Shown here: positions 50,575 through 61,644 of the stretch, piece by piece
Layout: every line of letters begins with the position of its first letter
How positions within the stretch are numbered: position 1 is the first letter of the stretch
NCBI RefSeq assembly: GCF_000314895.2
Contig: NZ_CM001773.1
Span: forward strand, 131,978-195,977
DNA length: 64,000 nucleotides
Source of the DNA: Providencia sneebia DSM 19967
Lineage (GTDB): Bacteria > Pseudomonadota > Gammaproteobacteria > Enterobacterales > Enterobacteriaceae
Direction of reading: 5' to 3'
Notes under the pieces: generated by a model
Databases searched by the model: none
What the model was told of the DNA's origin: nothing
Seen by the model: only the letters and a program-made list of their open reading frames with translations
Program-made: the position numbers and the translations under genes

Positions 50575-52098
50575 ATGACCGACCTCCCTGATGATATCGA
50601 CCAGCTAAAAGCTATGCTGCTTGAGCTTCACCAACAGAACGAAGCAAAAGATAAACTCCTTGCGGCAAAGCAAGAGGAGGTTGCCGAGCTCAAAACCAAA
50701 ATTGAGTTGTTGATTGAACAGCTCAATTTAAGTAAGTCAAAGCGCTTCTCATCACAAAGTGAAAAAATACCCAAAGGTACGTTTAACGAAGCGGAGCAAC
50801 AAAAGAGTACGGCTAAATCCGACGACGACAAGAAAAAAACAGGCCGTAAGCCTTTTCCAAAAGAGCTCGAGCGTGAAGTTCATAAACATGAACTCAATGC
50901 CCCTTATTGCGACTGCTGCGACGAGCCTTTACATCAATGTGGTGTTGAAACTTCTGAAGAGCTGAAAATCATCCCACAGAAGGTTAGTGTTATACGTCAC
51001 GAGCGAACCAAGTACGCTTGCCGGCAGTGTGAAAAAACACAGACTGAAACAAAGATTATCACAGCCCCAAAACCCGCAAGTATGATCCCTAAAAGCCTAG
51101 GGAGTGCAGATGCATTCGCCGCTGTAGTCACAGCAAAATACGTTGATGCTCTGCCACTCTATCGCCAAGTGGATATTCTCAATCGCTCTGGTATAGATAT
51201 TAGCCGCGCTACACTGGCCAACTGGTGCGTTCAGTTAGGAAGCAAAGTGCAAGTCATTATTGATGCAATGAAAAGTGAGTTATTGAAAGAAAAGCTCATC
51301 TGCGCGGACGAAACCACTGTTCAAGTATTACGTGAAGAAGATAAGAAAGCACAATCTAAGTCATATATGTGGGTCTATCGTAGCGGTGAGTTCGTCAATA
51401 ACCCAGTGGTTATCTACGACTATCAAGCCAGCCGCAGAGCAGAGTGCGTACAAGACTTTTTAGGTGGTTACTCTGGTTACTTGCTATCGGATGGCTACAG
51501 TGCATACGACAAACTTGAGGACGTGACTCAAGCTGCTTGCATGGCGCATGTACGCAGAAAGTTTACTGATGCTCAAAAAGCTTCACCATCAAAAAAAGCG
51601 GGCAAGCCAGAAAAAGCACTGAACTTTATTAGCAAACTATACGGTCTTGAAAAGAAAGCCAAAGGGCTTGACGCAAAATCTCGACACCAACTACGACAAG
51701 AAGAAGCCAAACCTATTTTAGATGAGTTCAAGCAATGGCTTGACAGTCAAAACGTTCTCCCTAAAGGATTACTTGGCAAAGCCATCACTTATACGCAAAA
51801 CCAGTGGCCTAAGCTGCTTACCTACCTTGAAGACGGCGATATAAGTATCGACAACAATGTGACCGAACGAGATATAAGGCCGTTCACGACAGGTCGCAAA
51901 AATTGGATGTTCTCAACTTCGGTAGGCGGAGCAAAGGCGAGTGCAAACTTGTATAGCCTCGTGATGACTTGCCGCGCTAATGACATGAACCCTTATTATT
52001 ACTTCCAACACCTGTTTACCGAGTTACCAAAACGAAGTCCGAAAGATGATGTGTCGGATCTCATGCCATGGAACGTAGAAATCAGTGAGGTTGAGTAA
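50575..52098 (+). CDS. tnpC: IS66-family DDE transposase TnpC
   Basis: 507 residues. The N-terminal leucine-zipper-like coiled coil (about 1-55) is followed by a basic linker, a zinc-binding region (CDCCDEPLHQCG and ACRQCEK), and the DDE core. The acidic residues are in ICADETTVQV, LLSDGYSAYDK and DNNVTERDIRPF. A C-terminal IS66 motif (LYSLVMTCRANDMNPYYYF) is present. It starts 84 bases after tnpB. Confidence 0.95.
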   Translation: MTDLPDDIDQLKAMLLELHQQNEAKDKLLAAKQEEVAELKTKIELLIEQLNLSKSKRFSSQSEKIPKGTFNEAEQQKSTAKSDDDKKKTGRKPFPKELEREVHKHELNAPYCDCCDEPLHQCGVETSEELKIIPQKVSVIRHERTKYACRQCEKTQTETKIITAPKPASMIPKSLGSADAFAAVVTAKYVDALPLYRQVDILNRSGIDISRATLANWCVQLGSKVQVIIDAMKSELLKEKLICADETTVQVLREEDKKAQSKSYMWVYRSGEFVNNPVVIYDYQASRRAECVQDFLGGYSGYLLSDGYSAYDKLEDVTQAACMAHVRRKFTDAQKASPSKKAGKPEKALNFISKLYGLEKKAKGLDAKSRHQLRQEEAKPILDEFKQWLDSQNVLPKGLLGKAITYTQNQWPKLLTYLEDGDISIDNNVTERDIRPFTTGRKNWMFSTSVGGAKASANLYSLVMTCRANDMNPYYYFQHLFTELPKRSPKDDVSDLMPWNVEISEVE

Positions 52099-52125
52099 AG
52101 CTTTACTGGTTCATTAAGCGCTTAC

Positions 52126-52133
52126 GTTTTAAT
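52126..52133. repeat. Target-site duplication, right copy (GTTTTAAT)
   Basis: Exact copy of 49772-49779 immediately outside the right end of the IS element. Confidence 0.95.
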
Positions 52134-52180
52134 GAAGACATTTGTTCTTTTATCTATTTTTTAAACTTCACATAATAAAA

Positions 52181-52209
52181 AATCCTAACCCAAAAAATGA
52201 GTTAGGATT
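52181..52209 (-). terminator. Intrinsic terminator of rho
   Basis: 9-bp stem AATCCTAAC / GTTAGGATT, followed on the minus strand by six T's. The IS element inserted about 47 bases beyond it, leaving it intact. Confidence 0.9.
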
Positions 52210-52264
52210 TAATAAAATATATTCAGCATCATTATAAATGATACTGAATTATACTAATGAAGTA

Positions 52265-53524
52265 TTATGCTCTTTTCATAAAATCAAAGAACTCTTCATT
52301 CGTTTTTGTCATCGCTAATTTACTGATAAGGAATTCCATCGCATCAATCTCTCCCATAGGATGAATGATTTTACGTAGGATCCACATTTTCTGTAATTCT
52401 TCTTGTGACGTCAGTAACTCTTCTTTACGCGTACCTGAACGGTTGTAATCAATAGCAGGGAATACACGTTTTTCTGCAATCTTACGAGACAGATGTAATT
52501 CCATGTTACCCGTTCCTTTAAACTCTTCGTAGATAACTTCGTCCATTTTTGAACCTGTATCAACAAGAGCAGTCGCAATGATAGTTAAACTACCACCTTC
52601 TTCAACATTACGCGCAGCACCGAAGAAACGCTTAGGACGGTGTAATGCGTTTGCATCAACCCCCCCAGTCAGTACTTTACCTGATGAAGGAACAACGGTG
52701 TTATAAGCACGCGCTAAACGAGTGATTGAATCCAGCAAAATAATAACATCTTTTTTATGCTCAACAAGACGTTTTGCTTTTTCAATAACCATTTCAGCAA
52801 CTTGAACGTGACGTGCAGCAGGTTCATCAAAAGTCGAAGCAATAACTTCGCCTTTAACCAAACGCTGCATTTCTGTGACTTCTTCTGGACGCTCATCAAT
52901 GAGCAATACCATCAGAACGCAATCTGGATAATTATGGGCAATATTGGCCGCGATATTTTGCAGCAACATTGTTTTACCCGCTTTCGGAGGAGCAACAATC
53001 AGACCACGTTGTCCACGACCAATTGGTGCCGCCAAATCTAATACACGCGCAGTTAAATCTTCAGTTGAACCATTACCACGCTCCATACGAAGACGATTAT
53101 TAGCATGTAGTGGGGTTAAGTTTTCAAACAGAATTTTACTGCGGGCATTTTCAGGTTTATCAAAGTTAACTTCATTAACTTTTAATAATGCAAAATAACG
53201 TTCACCTTCTTTAGGAGGACGGATTTTTCCTGAAATGGTGTCACCGGTACGGAGGTTAAAGCGGCGGATTTGGCTGGGAGAAACGTAGATATCATCGGGA
53301 CCTGCGAGGTAAGAACTGTCTGCTGAACGGAGGAAACCAAATCCATCCTGCAATATTTCCAGTACTCCATCGCCGAAAATATCTTCTCCACTTTTAGCAT
53401 GCTGCTTCAAAATTGAGAAAATAATATCCTGCTTTCTCATACGGGCTAAGTTCTCTAGCCCCATGTTTTCGCCTAACGTAATCAATTCTGATACTGGCGT
53501 ATTTTTTAATTCGGTAAGATTCAT
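52265..53524 (-). CDS. rho: Transcription termination factor Rho
   Basis: 419 residues, the same length as E. coli Rho: a hexameric RNA-dependent ATPase. The N-terminal helix bundle and the primary RNA-binding cold-shock-like domain ([23 protein letters not shown]) come first. Then the Walker [14 protein letters not shown], Walker B VIILLDSI, the Q loop/R loop region and the [18 protein letters not shown] stretch follow. The start is ATG 53524. A 900-base leader precedes it; rho is known to repress itself by early termination in its leader. Confidence 0.97.
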   Translation of the reverse strand: MNLTELKNTPVSELITLGENMGLENLARMRKQDIIFSILKQHAKSGEDIFGDGVLEILQDGFGFLRSADSSYLAGPDDIYVSPSQIRRFNLRTGDTISGKIRPPKEGERYFALLKVNEVNFDKPENARSKILFENLTPLHANNRLRMERGNGSTEDLTARVLDLAAPIGRGQRGLIVAPPKAGKTMLLQNIAANIAHNYPDCVLMVLLIDERPEEVTEMQRLVKGEVIASTFDEPAARHVQVAEMVIEKAKRLVEHKKDVIILLDSITRLARAYNTVVPSSGKVLTGGVDANALHRPKRFFGAARNVEEGGSLTIIATALVDTGSKMDEVIYEEFKGTGNMELHLSRKIAEKRVFPAIDYNRSGTRKEELLTSQEELQKMWILRKIIHPMGEIDAMEFLISKLAMTKTNEEFFDFMKRA

Positions 53525-54366
53525 AATGGTGGGTTCTTTAACTCGGGGTAATTCTTAGACTATCAACGTAAATTGAAGACAACTTCATATTATAATATAT
53601 CAAGATATATAAAATATCAGTGCCCGTTTAACTTTATATACCCATAATATTTCAAGCTACCGTTGGCTGACCCCAAGTCACATATTCTCTATGTTCCCCG
53701 AGCTATCTTCTAGCCGCTTACATGTAACTCAAACCACTTGGGTAAACGCCCCGTTAATCGCTATGACTTATTTGTTACTACTCATTATATAAACAGAAAA
53801 CGATAAGTTATATACGAACAACAATGCGTAAAATTTTTTTGCGCTCAATGACTGCTAAGGCTTTTCTAACATATCGCAACAACACGTTTAAACAATCAGC
53901 GGCTTATTATTAGAAATGAAAACAACATTAGCAATAGTTTTTTATCAATTTAAGGTAATGTTTACCTTAATACGACAAATACTCAATAAAGTAGCTTTAA
54001 ACGACATAATCTTAGTAAGGAAACGGCGGTAAGCTAACAATCATATAGTTAAGTCTTAAATGTAATCGACGACTTAAATAATTTCTGAGTATAAATCCAC
54101 AATTTAAAAGCACTAAAACACAAATTCAATACTAACAGAGCGCTTTCGTTAGATTAGAAAATTAAAGTGCCAATCTAGTTTGAACTACTGATAACTTAAG
54201 CTTATCTTTAACTGATACTATAAATACCAAGAATAGAATCATTGAAAACTAAAGGTACAACAACTGAATTGATAAAACAGACCACTAAGATAAGAGCAAC
54301 AGATTACAACGTAATTCATACGAGTGCTATATGAGGATTTGTGATAACTTATCATGCTTGAGTAAG
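53525..54366. other. Long rho leader/intergenic region
   Basis: About 840 bases between rho and the trxA terminator; apart from the ERIC repeat at 53637 I find no gene. I could not find a convincing counterpart of the E. coli rhoL leader peptide. The minus-strand sequence is C-containing and G-poor in places, as expected of a Rho-utilisation leader, but this is only an impression. Confidence 0.5.
53637..53744. repeat. ERIC-type palindromic repeat (second copy)
   Basis: Starts TATACCCATAATATTTCAAG and ends CTCAAACCACTTGGGTA. On the minus strand TATGTGACTTGGGGTCAGCC matches the core of the ERIC consensus. It is about 108 bp, inside the rho leader. Confidence 0.7.
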
Positions 54367-54412
54367 AACGTCTAGCGGTCTATCCCATAAAATATAGGCG
54401 TCGCTAGACGTT
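54367..54412 (-). terminator. Hairpin after trxA
   Basis: Perfect 11-bp arms AACGTCTAGCG / CGCTAGACGTT around a 24-base loop, 23 bases beyond the trxA stop. It lacks a strong T run. Confidence 0.6.
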
Positions 54413-54435
54413 ATTTATTACACTGTGATGATAAA

Positions 54436-54759
54436 TTACAGATTTTCGTCTAAAAATTCTTTTAACTGAGTTTTAGATAACGCACCAACTTTAGTTGCAG
54501 CAACGCTACCATTTTTAAATAATAGTAGCGTTGGGATGCCACGGATCCCATATTTTGGCGCCGTTGCAGGATTATCATCAATATTCAGTTTTGCAATGGT
54601 TAGTTTGCCTGTATATTCATCAGAAATTTCATCAAGTATCGGTGCAATCATTTTACAAGGACCACACCATGGCGCCCAGAAATCAACAAGAACAGGTGAA
54701 TTGGCATTTAGTACATCACTTGCAAAGCTCGCATCCGTTATATGAATAATTTTGCTCAT
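54436..54759 (-). CDS. trxA: Thioredoxin 1
   Basis: 107 residues, a cytosolic disulfide reductase. The redox motif WCGPC puts the cysteines at 32 and 35; the cis-Pro is in RGIPTLLLF. The length is within one or two residues of E. coli TrxA. It is divergent from rhlB with 117 bases between them, as in E. coli. Confidence 0.97.
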   Translation of the reverse strand: MSKIIHITDASFASDVLNANSPVLVDFWAPWCGPCKMIAPILDEISDEYTGKLTIAKLNIDDNPATAPKYGIRGIPTLLLFKNGSVAATKVGALSKTQLKEFLDENL

Positions 54760-54876
54760 CTTCTACTCCAAAGGGTCATCTTTTGTAGACTTAGTGTAAC
54801 ATTATTGGTAGCAGTATGCTTTCTTTCAAAAGATACAATTTCGTAAACCAACCGTTAACTGATATTCTACTATACT

Positions 54877-56163
54877 ATGAGTAAAGCACACTTGACAGAA
54901 AAGAAGTTTTCCGACTTCGCCTTGCACCCAAAAGTCATTGAAGCATTGAATAAAAAAGGCTTCAATTTTTGCACGCCTATACAGGCGTCTACCTTGCCTT
55001 TCACTGTCGAAGGCAAAGATGTTGCGGGGCAAGCGCAAACAGGTACTGGTAAAACGTTAGCATTTTTAACGTCGACATTTCACTATTTATTAACTCACCC
55101 AGCAATTGAGGGTAAAAAAGTCAATCAACCTCGTGCGCTTATTATGGCTCCAACACGAGAATTGGCTGTACAAATCTACTCAGATGCTAAAGAACTGGCA
55201 GAGTATACCGGCTTAAAAATGGGTCTTGCTTATGGTGGCGATGGCTACGACGAGCAATTAAAGGTTCTACAAAACGGTGTCGATATTCTTATCGGTACAA
55301 CGGGTCGTTTGATTGATTATGCAAAACAAGATTACATTGACTTAAGCGCAATTCAAGTTGTCGTGCTTGATGAAGCGGATCGTATGTATGATCTTGGATT
55401 TATTAAAGATATTCGTTGGCTTTTCCGCCGTATTCCTGCGGTCACAGAAAGGCTAAACCTGCTATTTTCAGCAACCCTTTCTTATCGTGTAAGAGAATTG
55501 GCTTTTGAGCAGATGAATAATCCTGAATATGTTGAAGTTGAACCATTGCAAAAAACAGGTCATCGCATTAAAGAAGAGCTATTTTATCCTTCAAACGAAG
55601 AGAAAATGCGCTTATTACAAACGCTACTGGAAGAAGAGTGGCCTGAGCGGTGTATTATTTTTGCCAACACCAAGCATCGTTGTGATGATATTTGGGCACA
55701 CCTTGCTGCTGATGGGCACCGAGTTGGCTTATTAACAGGAGATGTGGCGCAGAAAAAACGTCTACGGATCTTAGAAGATTTCACTCAAGGTAATATTGAT
55801 ATTCTGGTTGCTACGGATGTCGCGGCTCGTGGTTTACATATCCCTTCCGTTACGCACGTCTTTAACTATGATTTACCTGATGATTGCGAAGATTATGTGC
55901 ACCGTATCGGACGCACAGGGCGTGCTGGCGAAAGTGGTTTTTCAATCAGCCTTGCTTGTGAAGAATATTCATTAAATTTACCTGCAATTGAAGAATATAT
56001 TCAACATTCAATTCCAGTAAGTAAATATAATAGTGAAGCGCTACTGGCCGATCTCCCAGCACCAAAACGTCGTCATCGTCCACGTCCTGGAGGCCCGCGT
56101 CGCAATTCAAATTCACCGCGTCGCCATAATGGCCCACGTAATAACCATAAACGCCCAAGCTAA
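54877..56163 (+). CDS. rhlB: ATP-dependent RNA helicase RhlB
   Basis: A 428-residue DEAD-box helicase (E. coli 421) of the RNA degradosome, recruited by RNase E. It has the Q motif [40 protein letters not shown] and [10 protein letters not shown], and an Arg/Pro-rich tail. The ATG 54877 matches the E. coli N-terminus. No Shine-Dalgarno is visible, and a -10-like TACTAT ends only three bases before the ATG. Confidence 0.96.
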   Translation: MSKAHLTEKKFSDFALHPKVIEALNKKGFNFCTPIQASTLPFTVEGKDVAGQAQTGTGKTLAFLTSTFHYLLTHPAIEGKKVNQPRALIMAPTRELAVQIYSDAKELAEYTGLKMGLAYGGDGYDEQLKVLQNGVDILIGTTGRLIDYAKQDYIDLSAIQVVVLDEADRMYDLGFIKDIRWLFRRIPAVTERLNLLFSATLSYRVRELAFEQMNNPEYVEVEPLQKTGHRIKEELFYPSNEEKMRLLQTLLEEEWPERCIIFANTKHRCDDIWAHLAADGHRVGLLTGDVAQKKRLRILEDFTQGNIDILVATDVAARGLHIPSVTHVFNYDLPDDCEDYVHRIGRTGRAGESGFSISLACEEYSLNLPAIEEYIQHSIPVSKYNSEALLADLPAPKRRHRPRPGGPRRNSNSPRRHNGPRNNHKRPS

Positions 56164-56174
56164 GTGATAAAGAT

Positions 56175-57680
56175 ATGCTGAAATCATCTTCTCTCTATGC
56201 TGCAATTGATTTAGGCTCTAACAGTTTTCATATGTTAGTCGTGCGTGAAATTGCAGGTAGCATTCAGATAATTTCTAGGATTAAACGCAAAGTACGTTTG
56301 GCTGCTGGTCTTGATAGCAACAACATGTTATCCGAGCAAGCAATGGAAAGAGGTTGGCAATGTCTGCGCCTTTTTTCAGAGCATTTACAAGATATTCCTT
56401 CATCGCAAATTCGAGTTGTTGCCACTGCAACATTACGGTTAGCTAAAAATGCGGATATTTTTGTTGAAAAAGCCAATCAAATTCTAGGGAATACTGTAAA
56501 AATCATTCAGGGAGAAGAAGAAGCACGTCTTATTTATCAAGGTGTTGCTCATACCACAGGTGGCCCAGAACAACGTTTAGTTGTTGACATCGGCGGCGGT
56601 AGCACCGAACTTGTTACAGGCAATGGCGCAAAAGCACAACAACTTTTCAGCCTTGAAATGGGTTGTGTTACTTGGCTTGAACGCTATTTCAATGACCGCT
56701 CACTGACTGAAGAAAATTTTGCCCAAGCGCAAGCAGCTGCACATGCCGTTATCGCCCCCGTCGCTGACACATTAAAAGCGCATGGTTGGAAAATTTGCGT
56801 TGGCGCATCAGGAACGGTTCAAGCAATCCAAGAAATTATGATTGCACAAGGCATGGATGAGTTAATCACTCTCAACAAACTCCAGCAACTCAAACATAAA
56901 GCAATTCAATGTAATAAGCTTGAAGAGCTTGAAATTGATGGCTTAACATTTGAAAGAGCGCTGGTTTTCCCAAGTGGATTAGCCATTCTTATTGCCATTT
57001 TCGAAGCACTTGAAATTGAGAATATGACTTTAGCCGGTGGAGCACTGCGTGAAGGGTTAGTCTACGGCATGTTAGAATTGCCTATTGAGCAAGATATTCG
57101 CGCCCGCACATTGCGAAATATTCAAAGACGTTTTCAAGTTGATATTGAACAAGCCGCCCGAGTGCGTCAATTGGCTGAATATTTTTTCTTACAAGTATCA
57201 AAAGATTGGGAACTGGATTTACGCTGTCGTGATTTATTATCAAGTGCTTGCGCGTTACATGAAATTGGTCTAAGTATTGATTTTCGCAAAGGCCCAGAAC
57301 ACGCAAGCTACCTTATCACCAACCTTGATTTACCGGGCTTTACGCCTGCACAAAAACGGTTACTTGCAGCGTTGCTAAGAAACCAACAAGGCCCGATAGA
57401 TTTAACCACTCTCAATCAACAAAATGCATTACCTATGCAGCAGGCTTATGCATTGTGTCGGCTCTTACGTTTAGCCATTATTTTTGCTAGCCGCCGCCGT
57501 GATGATACCCTTCCTGCTCTAAGACTCAATGCAAAAGCCCTTATCCTCAGCATTACATTGCCTCATCAATGGCTTACTGAGCATCCTTTACGGGCTGAAA
57601 ATTTACAACAAGAAGTTCAGTGGCAAGGCTATGTTAATTGGCCGCTTGAACTTGAAGAACGTAATAGTTCAAATAGCTAA
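56175..57680 (+). CDS. gppA: Guanosine pentaphosphate phosphatase / exopolyphosphatase GppA
   Basis: 501 residues (E. coli 494), of the ASKHA superfamily. It converts pppGpp to ppGpp and degrades polyphosphate. The phosphate-1 loop is [10 protein letters not shown], the phosphate-2 motif is [12 protein letters not shown], and [12 protein letters not shown] and [13 protein letters not shown] follow; the C-terminal helical HD-like domain is present. It is 11 bases downstream of rhlB, one operon. Confidence 0.96.
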   Translation: MLKSSSLYAAIDLGSNSFHMLVVREIAGSIQIISRIKRKVRLAAGLDSNNMLSEQAMERGWQCLRLFSEHLQDIPSSQIRVVATATLRLAKNADIFVEKANQILGNTVKIIQGEEEARLIYQGVAHTTGGPEQRLVVDIGGGSTELVTGNGAKAQQLFSLEMGCVTWLERYFNDRSLTEENFAQAQAAAHAVIAPVADTLKAHGWKICVGASGTVQAIQEIMIAQGMDELITLNKLQQLKHKAIQCNKLEELEIDGLTFERALVFPSGLAILIAIFEALEIENMTLAGGALREGLVYGMLELPIEQDIRARTLRNIQRRFQVDIEQAARVRQLAEYFFLQVSKDWELDLRCRDLLSSACALHEIGLSIDFRKGPEHASYLITNLDLPGFTPAQKRLLAALLRNQQGPIDLTTLNQQNALPMQQAYALCRLLRLAIIFASRRRDDTLPALRLNAKALILSITLPHQWLTEHPLRAENLQQEVQWQGYVNWPLELEERNSSNS

Positions 57681-57683
57681 TCT

Positions 57684-57724
57684 TCGCCTCATACGGCTCT
57701 GTTTATCTAAGCCGTATGAGGCGA
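57684..57724. terminator. Bidirectional terminator between gppA and rep
   Basis: Perfect 15-bp arms TCGCCTCATACGGCT / AGCCGTATGAGGCGA shared by the two converging genes, with loop CTGTTTATCTA. Confidence 0.85.
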
Positions 57725-57737
57725 AATTCTCCTACCA

Positions 57738-59759
57738 CTAGCTTTTTTTATTTAATCCTAAACGCGCTTTAATATCCGCCAATGCAGACTGCCCTTTTTG
57801 CATGCGCTCTTCTGCGCTAACCACTTTACGCTGTTGTTCCCACACCAAGTCATCTTGAGGTAATTCCATCAAAAAACGGCTTAATTCAGGCCGGATCAAT
57901 TCCCCATATTGGCGGCGTTCACGGCAATGGGAAAAAAAGAGCTCTCGCTGCGCTCGAGTAATGCCCACATAAGCTAATCGGCGCTCTTCTTCTATATTAT
58001 CTTCATCAATACTGCTCTGGTGAGGCAACAATCCTTCTTCCATTCCGACGAGAAAAACATACGGAAACTCTAACCCTTTGGAAGCATGTAGCGTCATTAA
58101 TTGTACTTGGTCTGAATCTTCATCATCTTCTCCGCGCTCCATCATGTCTCGCAATGTAAAACGGGTGACCACTTGGCTAAGTGACATAGGTTCATTCAAG
58201 TCATCTCCTTCAACCATTTCACTCATCCAAGAAAACAGTTGATTGACATTTTTCATGCGCATTTCAGCCGCTTTAGCACTTGCAGATGTTTCATAAAGCC
58301 AGCTTTCATAATCCATTTCACGTAATAGATCACGCACAGCCAATAAAGGTTCGCGCTCAGATTGCTGCACAATTTTGTCTATCCAATGAGTAAAATGCTG
58401 AAGTGCAGCTAGCCCTTTACCTGTTAAAGTTTGCTCTAAGCCAAAATCAAAGCTCGCCTGATAAAGGCTTTTCCCCCGTTGATTTGCCCAATCACCTAGT
58501 TTCTGAATTGTTTTAGGACCGATTTCTCTGCGCGGCGTATTCACTATTCGCAAAAATGCACTATCATCTTCAGGATTGGTGATCACTCGTAAATAAGCCA
58601 ATAAGTCCTTGATTTCAGGTCTGGAGAAAAAGGAAGTCCCCCCTGAAATACGATAAGGAATACGGTTTTGGATCAACATTTTTTCAAAAATGCGTGATTG
58701 ATGATTGCCGCGATATAAAATGGCGTAATCTTTATATTGTGTTTTATTGATAAAATGGTGAGCAATTAACTCACCAATCACTTTTTCCGCTTCGTGATCT
58801 TCATTATTTGCCGTTAAAACTTTCAACGGCGCACCTTGTCCCAATTCCGAAAATAACTTTTTCTCAAATACATGAGGATTATTTTCAATCAAGATATTAG
58901 CAGCTTTCAATATGCGCTCTGATGAGCGGTAATTTTGCTCTAATTTGATGACTTGAAGATGAGGAAAATCTTGGCTAAGTAATACTAAATTTTGTGGGCG
59001 AGCACCACGCCAAGAATAAATTGATTGGTCATCATCCCCAACAACCGTAAAACGAGCACGTCGGCCAACGAGTAATTTAACCAATTGGTATTGGCTAGTA
59101 TTGGTATCTTGATATTCATCCACCAGCAAATAGCGGATCTTGTTCTGCCAACGTTCTCTCACTTCTTCATTGTGATATAAAAGTTGGGTTGGTTTACTAA
59201 TAAGATCATCAAAATCAAGGACATTACAGCTTTTTAAATGTAATTCATACCGACGATAACATTCAGCAAAATGATGTTCTTTTTCGCCTCTGGCTTGCCC
59301 AATCACCTGTTCAGGTGATAACAGATCATTTTTCCAATTGGAGATCGCCGTGATCAACTGCTGTAAGAGATCTTTATCTTCTTCAAGTAGATCAAATGTC
59401 AGCTCTTTTAATAATGCCATTTGGTCTTGATCATCAAACAAAGAGAAATTCGCTTTGATCCCTAACGCTTTATATTCACGCTTAATAATTTCCAATCCCA
59501 ATGTATGGAAGGTGGAAATGATAAGACCCCGAGCTTCTTTTCGGCCTAAAGTATGCGCAACACGCTCTTTCATCTCTCTTGCGGCTTTATTGGTAAATGT
59601 TACCGCAGCAATTTGCCTTGGCTGATAACCACATTGACGAATCAAATAAGCAATTTTATTGGTAATAACGCGCGTTTTACCTGAGCCTGCCCCCGCTAAG
59701 ACAAGGCAAGGACCTTCCACAAATTCAACAGCTTGTTGCTGGCTTGGATTTAATCGCAT
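57738..59759 (-). CDS. rep: ATP-dependent DNA helicase Rep
   Basis: A 673-residue superfamily 1A helicase, the same length as E. coli Rep; it clears proteins ahead of the replisome. Motifs are [61 protein letters not shown] and VGITRAQ. ATG 59759 (MRLNPSQQQ) is chosen by alignment over an upstream start at 59786. The C-terminal tail ([16 protein letters not shown]) is the region that contacts DnaB in E. coli. Confidence 0.97.
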   Translation of the reverse strand: MRLNPSQQQAVEFVEGPCLVLAGAGSGKTRVITNKIAYLIRQCGYQPRQIAAVTFTNKAAREMKERVAHTLGRKEARGLIISTFHTLGLEIIKREYKALGIKANFSLFDDQDQMALLKELTFDLLEEDKDLLQQLITAISNWKNDLLSPEQVIGQARGEKEHHFAECYRRYELHLKSCNVLDFDDLISKPTQLLYHNEEVRERWQNKIRYLLVDEYQDTNTSQYQLVKLLVGRRARFTVVGDDDQSIYSWRGARPQNLVLLSQDFPHLQVIKLEQNYRSSERILKAANILIENNPHVFEKKLFSELGQGAPLKVLTANNEDHEAEKVIGELIAHHFINKTQYKDYAILYRGNHQSRIFEKMLIQNRIPYRISGGTSFFSRPEIKDLLAYLRVITNPEDDSAFLRIVNTPRREIGPKTIQKLGDWANQRGKSLYQASFDFGLEQTLTGKGLAALQHFTHWIDKIVQQSEREPLLAVRDLLREMDYESWLYETSASAKAAEMRMKNVNQLFSWMSEMVEGDDLNEPMSLSQVVTRFTLRDMMERGEDDEDSDQVQLMTLHASKGLEFPYVFLVGMEEGLLPHQSSIDEDNIEEERRLAYVGITRAQRELFFSHCRERRQYGELIRPELSRFLMELPQDDLVWEQQRKVVSAEERMQKGQSALADIKARLGLNKKS

Positions 59760-59934
59760 GGTTTCTCTAAATAAGGTGATTTGCAAAAAGACATATTGAT
59801 GAGGATTGTAGCAGAAAGCAGGCTGTGCATAAAAAGAAGTCAGCTGTCAGTCATGATTTAAAATTTGCTTAAGCTTAACATAATCTGTAATTAATGAGTT
59901 CCCAGCACGCATTCACAAAGCTAGATATAATAAA

Positions 59935-59965
59935 AAACCGCACTCCCCAAAGAAGAGTACGGTTT
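59935..59965 (-). terminator. Terminator of ilvC
   Basis: 11-bp arms AAACCGCACTC / GAGTACGGTTT with one mismatch, followed on the minus strand by TTTATTATA. It lies about 30 bases after the ilvC stop. Confidence 0.8.
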
Positions 59966-59994
59966 ATTTTATTCAACTGATTTTGTAGGCTTGA

Positions 59995-61467
59995 TTATCC
60001 TACTTGAATGCGTTTCATATCAGTCATATATCCGCGTAAAGTTTTACCAATGACTTCAATTGGATGGTTACGAATCGCTTCATTGACATCACGCAACTGT
60101 GCATTATCTGTACCATTGTCAGCTACTGGTTTTGCCAAATCGCCCGCTTGGATTTTGCTCATGAAATCTTTCAGCATAGGTACAACCGCAAATGAGAACA
60201 GATAGTTACCGTATTCTGCTGTATCTGAAATAACAACGTTCATTTCATACAGACGTTTACGCGCAATGGTATTAGCAATCAATGGCAATTCATGCAGTGA
60301 CTCATAATAGGCAGATTCTTCCAGAATACCAGCTTCCAACATGGTTTCAAATGCCAATTCAACACCCGCTTTAACCATAGCGACTAGCAATACGCCATGA
60401 TCAAAATATTCTTGCTCTGCGATTTTATCCGCATATTCAGGATAATTCTCAAATGGCGTTTTACCCGTTTCTTCACGCCAAGTCAGCAGATTTTTATCAT
60501 TATTTGCCCAGTCAGCCATCATGGTTGCTGAAAACTCACCAGAAATAATGTCATCCATATGTTTTTGGAACAGAGGAGCCATAATTGTCTTCAGTTCTTC
60601 AGATAATGCATAAGCACGCAGTTTCGCTGGGTTAGACAAGCGATCCATCATCAACGTGATACCGCCTTGTTTCAGCGCTTCTGTGATAGTTTCCCATCCA
60701 AACTGAATTAATTTTCCTGCATATCCAGGTTCAACACCGTCGGCAACCATTTTGTCATAGCAAAGCAGTGCGCCAGCTTGCAACATACCACAAAGGATAG
60801 TTTGTTCACCCATTAAGTCAGACTTAACTTCTGCAACAAATGAAGACTCAAGAACACCTGCGCGATGACCGCCAGTCGCTGCTGCCCATGCTTTCGCAAT
60901 GGCCATACCTTCGCCTTTTGGATCATTTTCAGGGTGAACAGCAATTAAGGTTGGAACACCAAAGCCACGTTTGTATTCTTCGCGAACTTCCGTTCCTGGG
61001 CATTTTGGCGCAACCATCACAACTGTAATATCTTTACGGATTTCTTCACCAACTTCGACAATGTTAAAACCATGAGAATAACCCAGTGCTGCACCTTGTT
61101 TCATCAGTGGCTGAACAGCGCGAACAACGGCTGAATGCTGTTTGTCCGGCGTTAAGTTAATCACTAAATCTGCTTCTGGGATCAGCTCTTCATAAGTGCC
61201 AACTTTGAAACCATTTTCAGTTGCTTTGCGCCATGATGCACGTTTTTGTTCAATAGCTTCTGGGCGTAACGCATAAGCAATATCTAAACCTGAATCACGC
61301 ATGTTCAGACCTTGGTTTAGACCTTGTGCACCACAACCGACGATGACGATTTTTTTACCTTTCAGGTATCCAGCTTCATCCGCAAATTCTTCGCGATTCA
61401 TGAAACGGCACTTGCCTAATTGATCCAACTGCTGACGCAGATTCAATGTATTAAAATAATTCGCCAT
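59995..61467 (-). CDS. ilvC: Ketol-acid reductoisomerase
   Basis: A 490-residue class II (long) enzyme (E. coli 491). It isomerises and reduces acetolactate or acetohydroxybutyrate with NADPH and Mg in valine and isoleucine synthesis. The nucleotide loop is [18 protein letters not shown], and the catalytic [18 protein letters not shown] and [15 protein letters not shown] motifs supply metal-binding Asp/Glu. It is divergent from its activator ilvY. Confidence 0.97.
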   Translation of the reverse strand: MANYFNTLNLRQQLDQLGKCRFMNREEFADEAGYLKGKKIVIVGCGAQGLNQGLNMRDSGLDIAYALRPEAIEQKRASWRKATENGFKVGTYEELIPEADLVINLTPDKQHSAVVRAVQPLMKQGAALGYSHGFNIVEVGEEIRKDITVVMVAPKCPGTEVREEYKRGFGVPTLIAVHPENDPKGEGMAIAKAWAAATGGHRAGVLESSFVAEVKSDLMGEQTILCGMLQAGALLCYDKMVADGVEPGYAGKLIQFGWETITEALKQGGITLMMDRLSNPAKLRAYALSEELKTIMAPLFQKHMDDIISGEFSATMMADWANNDKNLLTWREETGKTPFENYPEYADKIAEQEYFDHGVLLVAMVKAGVELAFETMLEAGILEESAYYESLHELPLIANTIARKRLYEMNVVISDTAEYGNYLFSFAVVPMLKDFMSKIQAGDLAKPVADNGTDNAQLRDVNEAIRNHPIEVIGKTLRGYMTDMKRIQVG

Positions 61468-61598
61468 TGTCTTACCCCATTGTTCTGTTGTGTTCGTTAT
61501 TTCAGGTCCTGTATTGGCCTGTCGCTATTATTAGCGTTTATGGTTTTACTATATGCGATGATTTGCATTGCTTAAATTGATATATTAACAATACAATG

Positions 61599-61613
61599 TT
61601 GCAAATAATGCAA
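61599..61613. promoter_or_regulatory. Candidate IlvY operator
   Basis: TTGCA-AATAA-TGCAA palindrome in the 177-base gap between ilvC and ilvY, about 31 bases upstream of ilvY. A related TTGCA half-site lies at 61563. IlvY of E. coli binds tandem operators in this gap and activates ilvC when acetolactate is bound. Confidence 0.6.
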
Positions 61614-61644
61614 TATTGTTTTTTTCTTGCCACTGAGATTTCAA

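Larger units (their letters stand above)
49780..52125 (+). mobile_element. IS66-family insertion sequence, complete, 2346 bp
   Basis: Inverted ends GTAAGCGGTTAATGAACCA (left) and GTAAGCGCTTAATGAACCA (right, reversed) differ at one base. They enclose three genes in the IS66 order tnpA-tnpB-tnpC, all intact. An exact 8-bp duplication GTTTTAAT flanks it. It lies between the rho terminator and the long wecA leader. Intact genes, near-identical ends and a perfect duplication suggest a recent insertion that may still be active. Confidence 0.96.
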
